From positions 1 to 16,927 of the forward strand of contig JAGODU010000089.1 of NCBI GenBank assembly GCA_017998095.1: 16,927 nt of DNA, written 5' to 3'. The translations under genes were made by a program, and so were the position numbers. Shown piece after piece: positions 1 through 7,641 of this stretch (its first letter is position 1; each line of letters starts with the position of its first letter). This DNA comes from Prolixibacteraceae bacterium. GTDB taxonomy: Bacteria; Bacteroidota; Bacteroidia; Bacteroidales; Prolixibacteraceae. A model generated the notes under the pieces. It did no database searches and was not told the origin of the DNA. It saw only the letters and a list, made by a program, of their open reading frames with translations.

Positions 1-2
1 GA

Positions 3-2876
3 TCAGGGCTTACAAATATTGAAGACCGTGATAAGGCCTCTTCATCTGTTAAGATTGACTTTATGGAAATGAAGGATGGTGGTGTTTCTTCTGCTGCCGA
101 TGCTTTACAGGGTAAGATTTCCGGGCTCGATATTATCAGTGCTTCAGGAGACCCGGGTTCCGGTTCTCAGATTGTAATCAGAGGTCTTAGCTCTATTGGC
201 AACAATAAGCCATTGATTGTTATTGACGGTATTCCTCAGGACAAGGTTCAACAGGATATTGACCTTAGTGCAGCCGACCAGGAAGATATTAGTAACCTTA
301 TAAATATAGCCCTTCAGGATATTAAGTCGATTGAAGTACTTAAAGACGCGGGGGCAACTGCAATTTATGGTTCTAAAGGGGCAGACGGAGTATTGCTCAT
401 TGAAACGCGAAAAGGGAAAATGGGAGATGTACAGTTTGAATATCAATATAAACATAGTTTCAATTTTCAGCCTGACCCAATTCCAATGTTAAATGGGGAT
501 GAATATATAATGCTTCAGCTTGAAGAGCTGCATAATGCCAGAGGTGTTTTTGATCTTCCAAGGGAAATTGCTTATGACCCTGATTATGATCAGTTTTATA
601 ACTATTCACAAAATACCGACTGGCTTGGGGCAATTACTACGGTTGGTCAAACTATGGACCACTATTTTGCACTTGCAGGCGGAGGAGATAAAACCCGCTA
701 TTCAGCTTCTGTAAGTTATGTTGACGAAGGAGGAACAACCATCAACACAAGATCAAAGAGATTTTCTACCCGTATTAATCTTGATTACATTCTTTCAAAG
801 AAACTTATGTACACTGTTCTTTTCAGTTATACTACCAACGATATTGACAGAAACTATGCATGGAACGTTGGGCAATATAATGAAATGAACATAAGGAAAA
901 TGGCTTATATTAAAGCCCCGAATATGAGTATATGGGAGTATGATGCTGAAGGGAACAAGACAGGGGAATACTTTACTCCGATAAACAGCTATCAGGGCAA
1001 TGGTACCGATTATTTCAATCCTGTAGCTGTTGGCGAACTTGGAAGAAGAAATTCAAAAGAATATAGTTTGGAAACAACTTTCAAACTAAGGTATATGATA
1101 ACCGACTGGCTTCAGTTCAGACAATCACTTTCATTTCAATATAACGGAGCGAAAAGCAATACTTTTCTTCCTTATAGTGCACTTGGTGTAGACTGGCTGA
1201 ACTGGCAGGTAAATAAAATTGAAGAAGGAAATAATATCAGCTCTTCTATCAGAACTGAATCCCAATTTACAATCAATGCTCCTCTTGATGTAAAGGTTCA
1301 TGATTTATCGGGAGCCATTTCATGGGTTACTTCTCAATCTAATTATGAATGGATGAACTTACAAACGAACTGTACTCCTTCAGTAGATATTAGTGACCCT
1401 GCAGTTAATGCACAAATTAACTGGATAGGTTCAGGTTCGGGAGATAACAGAGATTTAGGAGCTGTTGCAAATATAAATTATAAGCTTCTCGACCGTTATA
1501 TGTTGCAGGTAAATGCAAGAGCAGATGCCAGTTCAGCATTTGGTATAAATAGTCGCTGGGGTTTATTTAAGGGAGTATCATTAGGATGGCGTTTTTCAAG
1601 TGAACCGTTTATGGCCGGACTTGACTGGCTTGGTGAAAGCAAACTTCGTCTTAGCTGGGGTACTGCAGGCCGTCAACCAGGTGACCCGTATGCAAGATAT
1701 GCTCAATATCAGACATCAGGATCAGGTAGTTATGTAGGTAACCCTACTATTGCACCATCAAGTATTCAGCTCGATAATCTGAAATGGGAAAACGTTGAAT
1801 CATGGGATGCAGGAGTTAACCTTAACTTGTTTGATGATCGGTTATATATTGAAGGTGATATTTATACTAAGAAAACAACTGATCTTTTATTCCAATATTA
1901 TAATATTCCATATTCTTCCGGATTTAACCAGATGAGATATTTCAATGGCGGTGAGATGACAAATGACGGATGGGAATTGATGATAACAGGTAAAATAATA
2001 AGGAAAAAAGATTTTGTATTGAGTGTTAATTTCAATACCTCTCACAACGTTAATGCTTTTACAAAGCTTCCTGAAAACTTCAATAACGAAAAGTCAACAT
2101 CTATTTCTAACGGACAGTACCCCTTACGAATTGTAGAAGGTCAGCCTATTGGTTCATTCTTTGGATTTGAATATCTTGGAGTTTGGTCAAAAGATGAAGA
2201 TGTAGTAGCAAGAGATGCAGATGGTGAAATTTTAAAAGATGCTGAAGGTGTACCAATCCCTTTGACATATATGGGAACATATACTTTCAAAGGAGGTGAT
2301 GCAAGATATAATGACCGTAATCACGATGCCAAGATCGACCTGAATGATGTCGTATATATCGGGGACTCAAACCCTGATTTTGTTGGCGGTTTTGGAGCAT
2401 CATTAAATTATAAGGATTTCGATATCACACTTAGTTTCCATTATAGGGTCGGTTTTGATATTATAAACAAGATTGCTATTGAAACTGAAGGTATGAGTGA
2501 TAAAAACAATCAAAGTAAGGCTGTTCTTCGCAGATGGAGAGTACAGGGCCAGGATGAACCAAACATGTTGCCTCGCGCTTATGAAAACCACCCTTGTAAT
2601 AACCTTGGTTCTGACAGATATGTTGAACCGGGGGATTACCTGAGATTAAACAGTATTAAGATTGGATACAAGATGCCTAAAAAGGTTTGTGAAGCATTGC
2701 GTCTTAAACGTATGGAGCTTGGGCTTAATGCACGTAAACTGTTGACCTTTACAAATTATTCGGGACAAGATCCTGAAATCAGTCAGAATGCAGCAGATCC
2801 TTTCTGGATTGGAGTTGATGAAGCACGTACACCTCCGTCAAGGATGTTTACTGCAAATGTGAATATATATTTCTAA
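3..2876 (+). CDS. SusC-like TonB-dependent outer-membrane receptor, 5'-truncated by the window edge
   Basis: This is the outer-membrane channel of a SusC/SusD uptake complex, which imports bulky substrates using TonB energy. The reading frame is open back to base 3, so the signal peptide, the carboxypeptidase-regulatory-like domain and the TonB box lie off the left edge; the first Met at base 63 is internal. The visible part begins in the plug: QGKISG, then GDPGSGSQIVIRG, then PLIVIDGIP (about residues 50-58 counted from base 63), then KDAGATAIYGSKGADGV. These are hallmark SusC plug motifs. The rest is a beta-barrel with an acidic Ca-binding-like loop, NDRNHDAKIDLND, near bases 2310-2350. The protein ends in Phe, as is usual for outer-membrane barrels. 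About 957 residues are visible, against 1000-1100 for the family. susD1 follows closely. The substrate cannot be read from the sequence. The family call is very secure. Confidence 0.96.
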   Translation, partial: SGLTNIEDRDKASSSVKIDFMEMKDGGVSSAADALQGKISGLDIISASGDPGSGSQIVIRGLSSIGNNKPLIVIDGIPQDKVQQDIDLSAADQEDISNLINIALQDIKSIEVLKDAGATAIYGSKGADGVLLIETRKGKMGDVQFEYQYKHSFNFQPDPIPMLNGDEYIMLQLEELHNARGVFDLPREIAYDPDYDQFYNYSQNTDWLGAITTVGQTMDHYFALAGGGDKTRYSASVSYVDEGGTTINTRSKRFSTRINLDYILSKKLMYTVLFSYTTNDIDRNYAWNVGQYNEMNIRKMAYIKAPNMSIWEYDAEGNKTGEYFTPINSYQGNGTDYFNPVAVGELGRRNSKEYSLETTFKLRYMITDWLQFRQSLSFQYNGAKSNTFLPYSALGVDWLNWQVNKIEEGNNISSSIRTESQFTINAPLDVKVHDLSGAISWVTSQSNYEWMNLQTNCTPSVDISDPAVNAQINWIGSGSGDNRDLGAVANINYKLLDRYMLQVNARADASSAFGINSRWGLFKGVSLGWRFSSEPFMAGLDWLGESKLRLSWGTAGRQPGDPYARYAQYQTSGSGSYVGNPTIAPSSIQLDNLKWENVESWDAGVNLNLFDDRLYIEGDIYTKKTTDLLFQYYNIPYSSGFNQMRYFNGGEMTNDGWELMITGKIIRKKDFVLSVNFNTSHNVNAFTKLPENFNNEKSTSISNGQYPLRIVEGQPIGSFFGFEYLGVWSKDEDVVARDADGEILKDAEGVPIPLTYMGTYTFKGGDARYNDRNHDAKIDLNDVVYIGDSNPDFVGGFGASLNYKDFDITLSFHYRVGFDIINKIAIETEGMSDKNNQSKAVLRRWRVQGQDEPNMLPRAYENHPCNNLGSDRYVEPGDYLRLNSIKIGYKMPKKVCEALRLKRMELGLNARKLLTFTNYSGQDPEISQNAADPFWIGVDEARTPPSRMFTANVNIYF

Positions 2877-2945
2877 TCCGGTAAAGCTATAAATATGAAA
2901 TACATATATTCAATATTAAATAAGACGTTTGAAGTTATCAAACTT

Positions 2946-4421
2946 ATGAAATTCAAAAAGAACATTTTGAAATTTTTAATGGTCTCCGCTTTGATAATGC
3001 AGTTAGGCTGCAGTGGCGATTGGCTCGAGTTATTACCACCAAGCGGTTTGACAAGAGAAGAATTCTGGAAAACCAAGGAAGATGTAGAGGCTGTGCTAAT
3101 GGCTTCTTACAGTACTTTTTCAACAATGGATAACTTAATGTTTATTCATGGTGAAGCAAGAGCTGACATGGTTAAGGATGACATCAATCTTGATGAAAAC
3201 ATCAGAAATATGATGTATGGTAATATTTATCCTGACAACTGGCTTTCAAACTGGGAGAACTTTTATAAAGTAATAAATTATTGCAACGAGATAATTGATA
3301 ATGCACCTGAAGTTAAGGAGATAGATAAGACTTTTACGGATTTTCAATTAAAAGGCTTTGTTTCCGAGGCATATTTTTTAAGAAGTCTTGCTTATTTTTA
3401 TTTAGTAAGAATTTTTAAAGATGTTCCTTATATAACTACTCCAAGTGAAACTGATGATTCTGATTTTTATGTTTCTAAAACAGATGGTAATGCAATTCTA
3501 GATTCATTAAGGATTGACCTTAAAGAGGCAAGTAAATATTTATCTGACAATTACATTCTTGTTGCTGAAATAAAAGGAAGGGCTTCAAAGGAAGCTTGTG
3601 AAGCATTGTTGGCCGATATAGCCTTATGGCAGTTTGATTATAATGCAGTAATAGAACATGTTGATAATATTATTTTATCAGATAAACTTGAATTATTACC
3701 GGGATCCTTATGGTTTGAAAATTATTATCCGGGTAATTCACTGGAAAGTATATTTGAATTTCAGTTTGATGAACTTCAAAATCAGAGGAATAATATTTAT
3801 GGAATGACTAACGTAAATGCAAGGCAGTTTGACCCTAGCGCAACTGCAGTACAAATGTTATCACGTAAATATTCAAATGAAGTTTTCAGGGGAGAAGATA
3901 TTTCCATAAGAAAAAACATGGAAGATGATTATACGATATGGAAGTATGTAGGTCTTCAGCCTGACGGCAATACTGTTCGTCCGGGATATATGCAATCGGG
4001 CGCAAACTGGATAGTATATCGTTATGCTGATGTTTTATTGATGAAAGCTGAAGCGTTATCTCAGTTAAACAGATTTAACGAATCGCTTGTGATATTGAAC
4101 GATATTCGTGAGCGTGCCGGAGTTTCACCAATGGCAATTGCTAATTCACCTGTTGCATTTGAAGATGCAATATTAAATGAACGTGCTGTTGAACTTGCAT
4201 TTGAAGGAAAGCGATGGTTTGATCTGGTTAGAATGGGAAGAAGAAACAATTTTGCCAGAAAGGATCAATTGGTTGAGCAAATTATCAAGAATGTGCCTTC
4301 AACCCAAAAGAGAATTCTTGGTTCTAAGCTTACAAATCCTAACGGATGGTATATGCCAATTTATAAATTTGAATTGGAGCGTAATCTTAATCTGGTTCAA
4401 AATCCTTATTATAATAAGTAG
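2946..4421 (+). CDS. SusD/RagB-like substrate-binding lipoprotein (partner of the first SusC)
   Basis: This is the surface lipoprotein lid of the SusCD complex, which captures substrate over the SusC barrel. From the Met at 2946 (491 aa) there is a compact lipoprotein signal: MKFKK, a hydrophobic core and Cys22 in MQLGC. The -3 residue is Gln, so the lipobox is loose. The mature start, CSGDWLELLPPSG followed by EEFWKTKEDVEAVL, is a classic SusD N-terminus. A TPR-type helix pair at about 137-163 (SEAYFLRSLAYFYLVR) and the C-terminal RagB/SusD motif ERAVELAFEGKRWFDLVRMG (412-431) complete the fold. An in-frame ATG at 2895 would add 17 residues before the signal peptide and leave only 18 bases after susC1. 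I prefer 2946 for the better signal peptide, but 2895 remains possible. The next gene starts one base after this stop, so co-transcription is very likely. Confidence 0.95.
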   Translation: MKFKKNILKFLMVSALIMQLGCSGDWLELLPPSGLTREEFWKTKEDVEAVLMASYSTFSTMDNLMFIHGEARADMVKDDINLDENIRNMMYGNIYPDNWLSNWENFYKVINYCNEIIDNAPEVKEIDKTFTDFQLKGFVSEAYFLRSLAYFYLVRIFKDVPYITTPSETDDSDFYVSKTDGNAILDSLRIDLKEASKYLSDNYILVAEIKGRASKEACEALLADIALWQFDYNAVIEHVDNIILSDKLELLPGSLWFENYYPGNSLESIFEFQFDELQNQRNNIYGMTNVNARQFDPSATAVQMLSRKYSNEVFRGEDISIRKNMEDDYTIWKYVGLQPDGNTVRPGYMQSGANWIVYRYADVLLMKAEALSQLNRFNESLVILNDIRERAGVSPMAIANSPVAFEDAILNERAVELAFEGKRWFDLVRMGRRNNFARKDQLVEQIIKNVPSTQKRILGSKLTNPNGWYMPIYKFELERNLNLVQNPYYNK

Positions 4422-4422
4422 T

Positions 4423-6012
4423 ATGAAGAAAAGATTTATATATATATGTATTGCTGTTCTATTGGCGCTGTCAATTCAATCATGCGACAAGGGAGATCCG
4501 ATAGAAGCCGATTTTGAAGATATGATCGATCAGACAGTTTACGATTATGTAGCTGATAACGATTCATTATATTCAAAGTTTTTACAGATACTTAAGGCAG
4601 GTGGTCTTGATAAAACGGTTAGTGCATACAACCCAAACGGGGATGGATATACATTGTTTTTACCAACTAATCAGGCAATAGATGAATTTATAGCTCAAAG
4701 TCCAAGATTTTCTACATTTGAAGAATTACTTGCAGACAAGGAATATGTTGCTGCAATGGCAAGATTCCATGTTGTTAATATTGCAATTATTACAAATGAT
4801 TTTCCATTCGGTGCATTGCCTGAACTAAATCTGGACGGTGAATATCTTACTATTGGTATAGAAATGACAGGGGATACTTCTTTCTATAAAGTTAATAATA
4901 TAGCTCCTGTCCTGGAAAGTAATATTGAAGTATCAAACGGATATGTTCATGTAATTGGAAAAGCACTTGAACCTGTTACATTTACCACATACGAATGGTT
5001 ACTGCAAAATCCTTCATTTTCGATTTTTGCTGAGGCAGTAAAGGCAACAGGCTTTGAGAATGTTTTAAGTAGGGTAGTTGTAAGAGATACGATTAGTGAA
5101 AACCCTGTTACTCTTTTTGTGGAGCCTGATTCAGTTTACAATAAAAACAAAATTTACAGTTTTAATGATCTTGTAAAAAGGATAAGTCCTGATAACAGTG
5201 ATTTTACAAATGAGTTTAATCCGCTGCGTAATTACGTAGGGTATCATATTTTGACTGGTAGCTATTTCTTATCAGACTTTGAAATGGTTTCTTCTCAGTC
5301 AACAAACTATACAACATTCTCAGATACACCTGTTACGATATCAAAACCTAATATTGAAAAAAATAAACTTGACATACAGATTTACAGTGAAGACACATTG
5401 ATAATAAGTCCTGGTGATACGACTTTCATTAAATATGTAACATTCTACTATGATTTAAGCAATATTCTTACGCAAAGTGGAGCTATACACCTCCTGAATC
5501 ATTTTATGGTTCCAACTAAAGCAAGTCTGGCAGATTTGAATTTTGAATTTTATGAAGAACAATTATTTAGTCAATTTCGTGAAGAAGGTGGAGAATTTAT
5601 AGTTGAAGATCAATCATTACTTACAACTATATCATGGACAGGAGGGAATGATCAGTTATTATTTGTTCAATCGGAAGATGAGTCTAATACGGCATGGAAT
5701 AGAAACTATCTGGTAATGGAAGGCGACTTTTCTATAAGTTATACTATCCCGGCAATTGTTCAGGGCAATTATAACTTAAGTATCAGAGCACATGCTTATA
5801 GTTCTGAAAATGCTCTTATTGAAGTATTCTTTGATGGTGTAAAAGCAGGTGGTCTGATTGACCTTACTACTGGAGGGACAGCTCAATACCCATATATCGA
5901 TATTGAATTGGGAACAGTTTCCATTGTTAATTACGAACCGCATGTTATTACTGTGAAATCTCTTATTCCGGGATTTTTCTATTGGGATGTTGTCAGGTTT
6001 GAACCATATTAA
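4423..6012 (+). CDS. Fasciclin (FAS1) domain lipoprotein A, two FAS1 repeats plus C-terminal beta domain
   Basis: This is a predicted outer-membrane surface lipoprotein of 529 aa. The signal peptide runs MKKRF, hydrophobic core, LSIQS, then Cys21, followed by the acidic DKGDPIEAD. The first FAS1 domain, about 35-183, has YTLFLPTNQAIDEF (76-89), RFHVV (114-118) and the closing SNGYVHVIGKAL (171-182). The second, about 188-364, has VTLFVEP (229-235), the YHIL core (274-277) and GAIHLLNHFMVP (353-364). Residues 370-529 hold a third, beta-rich region ending WDVVRFEP, which resembles the edge strand of galactose-binding-like sandwiches; that resemblance is an inference. FAS1 domains are adhesion and ligand-binding modules. 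The position after susD1 suggests a surface substrate-binding role like that of SusE/SusF. The start at 4423 was chosen because it lies one base after the susD1 stop and gives a clean lipoprotein signal; an upstream in-frame extension would overlap susD1. Confidence 0.88.
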   Translation: MKKRFIYICIAVLLALSIQSCDKGDPIEADFEDMIDQTVYDYVADNDSLYSKFLQILKAGGLDKTVSAYNPNGDGYTLFLPTNQAIDEFIAQSPRFSTFEELLADKEYVAAMARFHVVNIAIITNDFPFGALPELNLDGEYLTIGIEMTGDTSFYKVNNIAPVLESNIEVSNGYVHVIGKALEPVTFTTYEWLLQNPSFSIFAEAVKATGFENVLSRVVVRDTISENPVTLFVEPDSVYNKNKIYSFNDLVKRISPDNSDFTNEFNPLRNYVGYHILTGSYFLSDFEMVSSQSTNYTTFSDTPVTISKPNIEKNKLDIQIYSEDTLIISPGDTTFIKYVTFYYDLSNILTQSGAIHLLNHFMVPTKASLADLNFEFYEEQLFSQFREEGGEFIVEDQSLLTTISWTGGNDQLLFVQSEDESNTAWNRNYLVMEGDFSISYTIPAIVQGNYNLSIRAHAYSSENALIEVFFDGVKAGGLIDLTTGGTAQYPYIDIELGTVSIVNYEPHVITVKSLIPGFFYWDVVRFEPY

Positions 6013-6041
6013 TTACAGGTATGATAAATATGATCAGAGAA

Positions 6042-7601
6042 ATGAAAAATATTTTATACATAATAATTTCAGTGATAATACTTTCACTGGTATCCGGATG
6101 TGAAGATGATACCTGGAATCAGCATTATGCTAATAATCCGGAAACAATCAAAGAAAATGTATGGACAGCGTTGAAGGCAGAAAACAATGCTTCAAAGTTT
6201 GTAAGCCTCATTGAAGAATATAATCTTGACGATTCTTTATTCTTTGAAGGTTGTAATGATGTTTACACATTGTTTGTTCCTGACAATAATGCAATCGATA
6301 AGTTTTCTGCTAATGGCAAAATGAGAAAACAGGATGTTGCCTTTCATATACTGAAGTTTTTTATTCAGCCGAACAATATCTCAGGAGTAAGAAAAGTACA
6401 GACTTTATTGTTGAAGTTTGCTGAAGTAAATAATACAGGAGATTCTCTTCTTTATAATGATATTCCGGTAAAGTATACCAGCCCTTTGTATGAGAATGGC
6501 CGGTATTTTATTTTAGGATCAGTAGCTAAACCTCATCCCAGCATTTATGAATATATAAGCGAAAACATGCCTGCCCTGAAAGTTTATATTGACGATAAAG
6601 ACTCTATTGTTCTTGATAAGGAGAGAAGCAAACCTCTTGGTTTTGATGAAAAGGGGAATACAATATATGATTCAGTTATTACTGTAATTAATAAGTTTGA
6701 AGAAGAATATTTTGAAGTATCAGAAGAATTCAGACTTAAAGCAGCAACTTTGGTCTTCCCTCAAAAAGAAACATATCAGAACGCTTTAACAAAAATGGCT
6801 CTTGCAATTGGTGGTGATTATACATCATATCTCGATATACCTGATAAGTGGCAACAGGAAGTTCTGATACCATATCTGCTTAAAAGAGGTGTTTTTGAAA
6901 ATCAACTTGAGACTAAATCTTTTGAAAAAGATACTTTGAAAAACATATTGGGAGATGATATAATTTTAGATTATTTCCCTGTAGACAAAGCAATTTGCAG
7001 TAATGGATATGTTTACGATTATGACTACTTCGAGATACTTGATTCCTTGTATTTAAAACCATTAAGGACAGAAGCTGAGGCATTGCTTAAGGTTCTTGGA
7101 AAGGATAAATACGCTTGGAATGATAGTGTAAAAATTATTAGTGATCAGACTTTTGTTCCTGATGCTGATAATGTTGGTACTGCTTCTAACGATTCAATTC
7201 TTAAAGTTATTTTCCCTTCAAAATATGAGGGAGTATATAGCCTTGAATTTAAAACAGAACCCCTATTCCCAAGGCGCTATCTTTTTGTTGTAAGGACTCA
7301 CATGGACTATGGTGGTATTTTTGATATTTATATTAATGATGTTTTAGTCAAAACTTTTGACTGGAATGATTTTAAAAAGTCTAGAGGCATTATTACAAGC
7401 TCAGTTGAAGGTGTACGTTTTATACCGGATGGGCGATTTAATAAATTCGACTTCTGGGTTGATAATATAACGGAATACGGTAAAGCTAAAGTCCGGCTTG
7501 AATATAAAGGACCAGGTACTTTAACAAATAACGGACTAGTTCTTGACTATATTGAATGTGTTACTGAAGATATGATTGATAAGATTACAAAAAATCCGTG
7601 A
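6042..7601 (+). CDS. Fasciclin (FAS1) domain lipoprotein B, divergent
   Basis: This is a second FAS1 lipoprotein, 519 aa from the Met at 6042 (MKNILYIIISVIILSLVSGC, Cys20), followed by acidic EDDTWNQHY. In-frame Mets at 6021 and 6030 add up to seven residues and cannot be excluded. The first FAS1 domain, about 35-172, has VYTLFVPDNNAIDKF (74-88), AFHILKF (100-106) and a degenerate closing motif, ENGRYFILGSV. The second, about 175-335, is poorly conserved; it has a long charged insertion around 185-225 and closes with CSNGYVYDYDY (329-339), lacking the usual His. Residues from about 380 to the end form a beta-rich domain with GIFDIYINDVLVKTFD (435-450) and a final strand, LVLDYIECV (499-507). 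It follows lipoprotein A and precedes susC2 within the same packed unit. The role is inferred to be surface ligand binding. Confidence is high for FAS1 lipoprotein and low for any ligand. Confidence 0.85.
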   Translation: MKNILYIIISVIILSLVSGCEDDTWNQHYANNPETIKENVWTALKAENNASKFVSLIEEYNLDDSLFFEGCNDVYTLFVPDNNAIDKFSANGKMRKQDVAFHILKFFIQPNNISGVRKVQTLLLKFAEVNNTGDSLLYNDIPVKYTSPLYENGRYFILGSVAKPHPSIYEYISENMPALKVYIDDKDSIVLDKERSKPLGFDEKGNTIYDSVITVINKFEEEYFEVSEEFRLKAATLVFPQKETYQNALTKMALAIGGDYTSYLDIPDKWQQEVLIPYLLKRGVFENQLETKSFEKDTLKNILGDDIILDYFPVDKAICSNGYVYDYDYFEILDSLYLKPLRTEAEALLKVLGKDKYAWNDSVKIISDQTFVPDADNVGTASNDSILKVIFPSKYEGVYSLEFKTEPLFPRRYLFVVRTHMDYGGIFDIYINDVLVKTFDWNDFKKSRGIITSSVEGVRFIPDGRFNKFDFWVDNITEYGKAKVRLEYKGPGTLTNNGLVLDYIECVTEDMIDKITKNP

Positions 7602-7641
7602 TAAAACCTTGTATTAATATTTCATTCTAAATGGTACAATA

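Noticed and set aside
144..455. Antisense open frame of about 100 residues inside susC1
   Set aside because: It lies entirely opposite conserved SusC plug sequence, has no recognisable domain and is a shadow of the real frame.
4177..4422. In-frame upstream extension of FAS1 protein A starting inside susD1
   Set aside because: It overlaps the coding end of susD1 by about 245 bases and would bury the lipoprotein signal peptide; the ATG at 4423 fits perfectly.
7602..7641. TACAAT just before the second SusC start as a promoter -10
   Set aside because: Bacteroidota primary promoters use TAnnTTTG, and no such match or -33 element accompanies this site; the gene is more likely part of the upstream unit.
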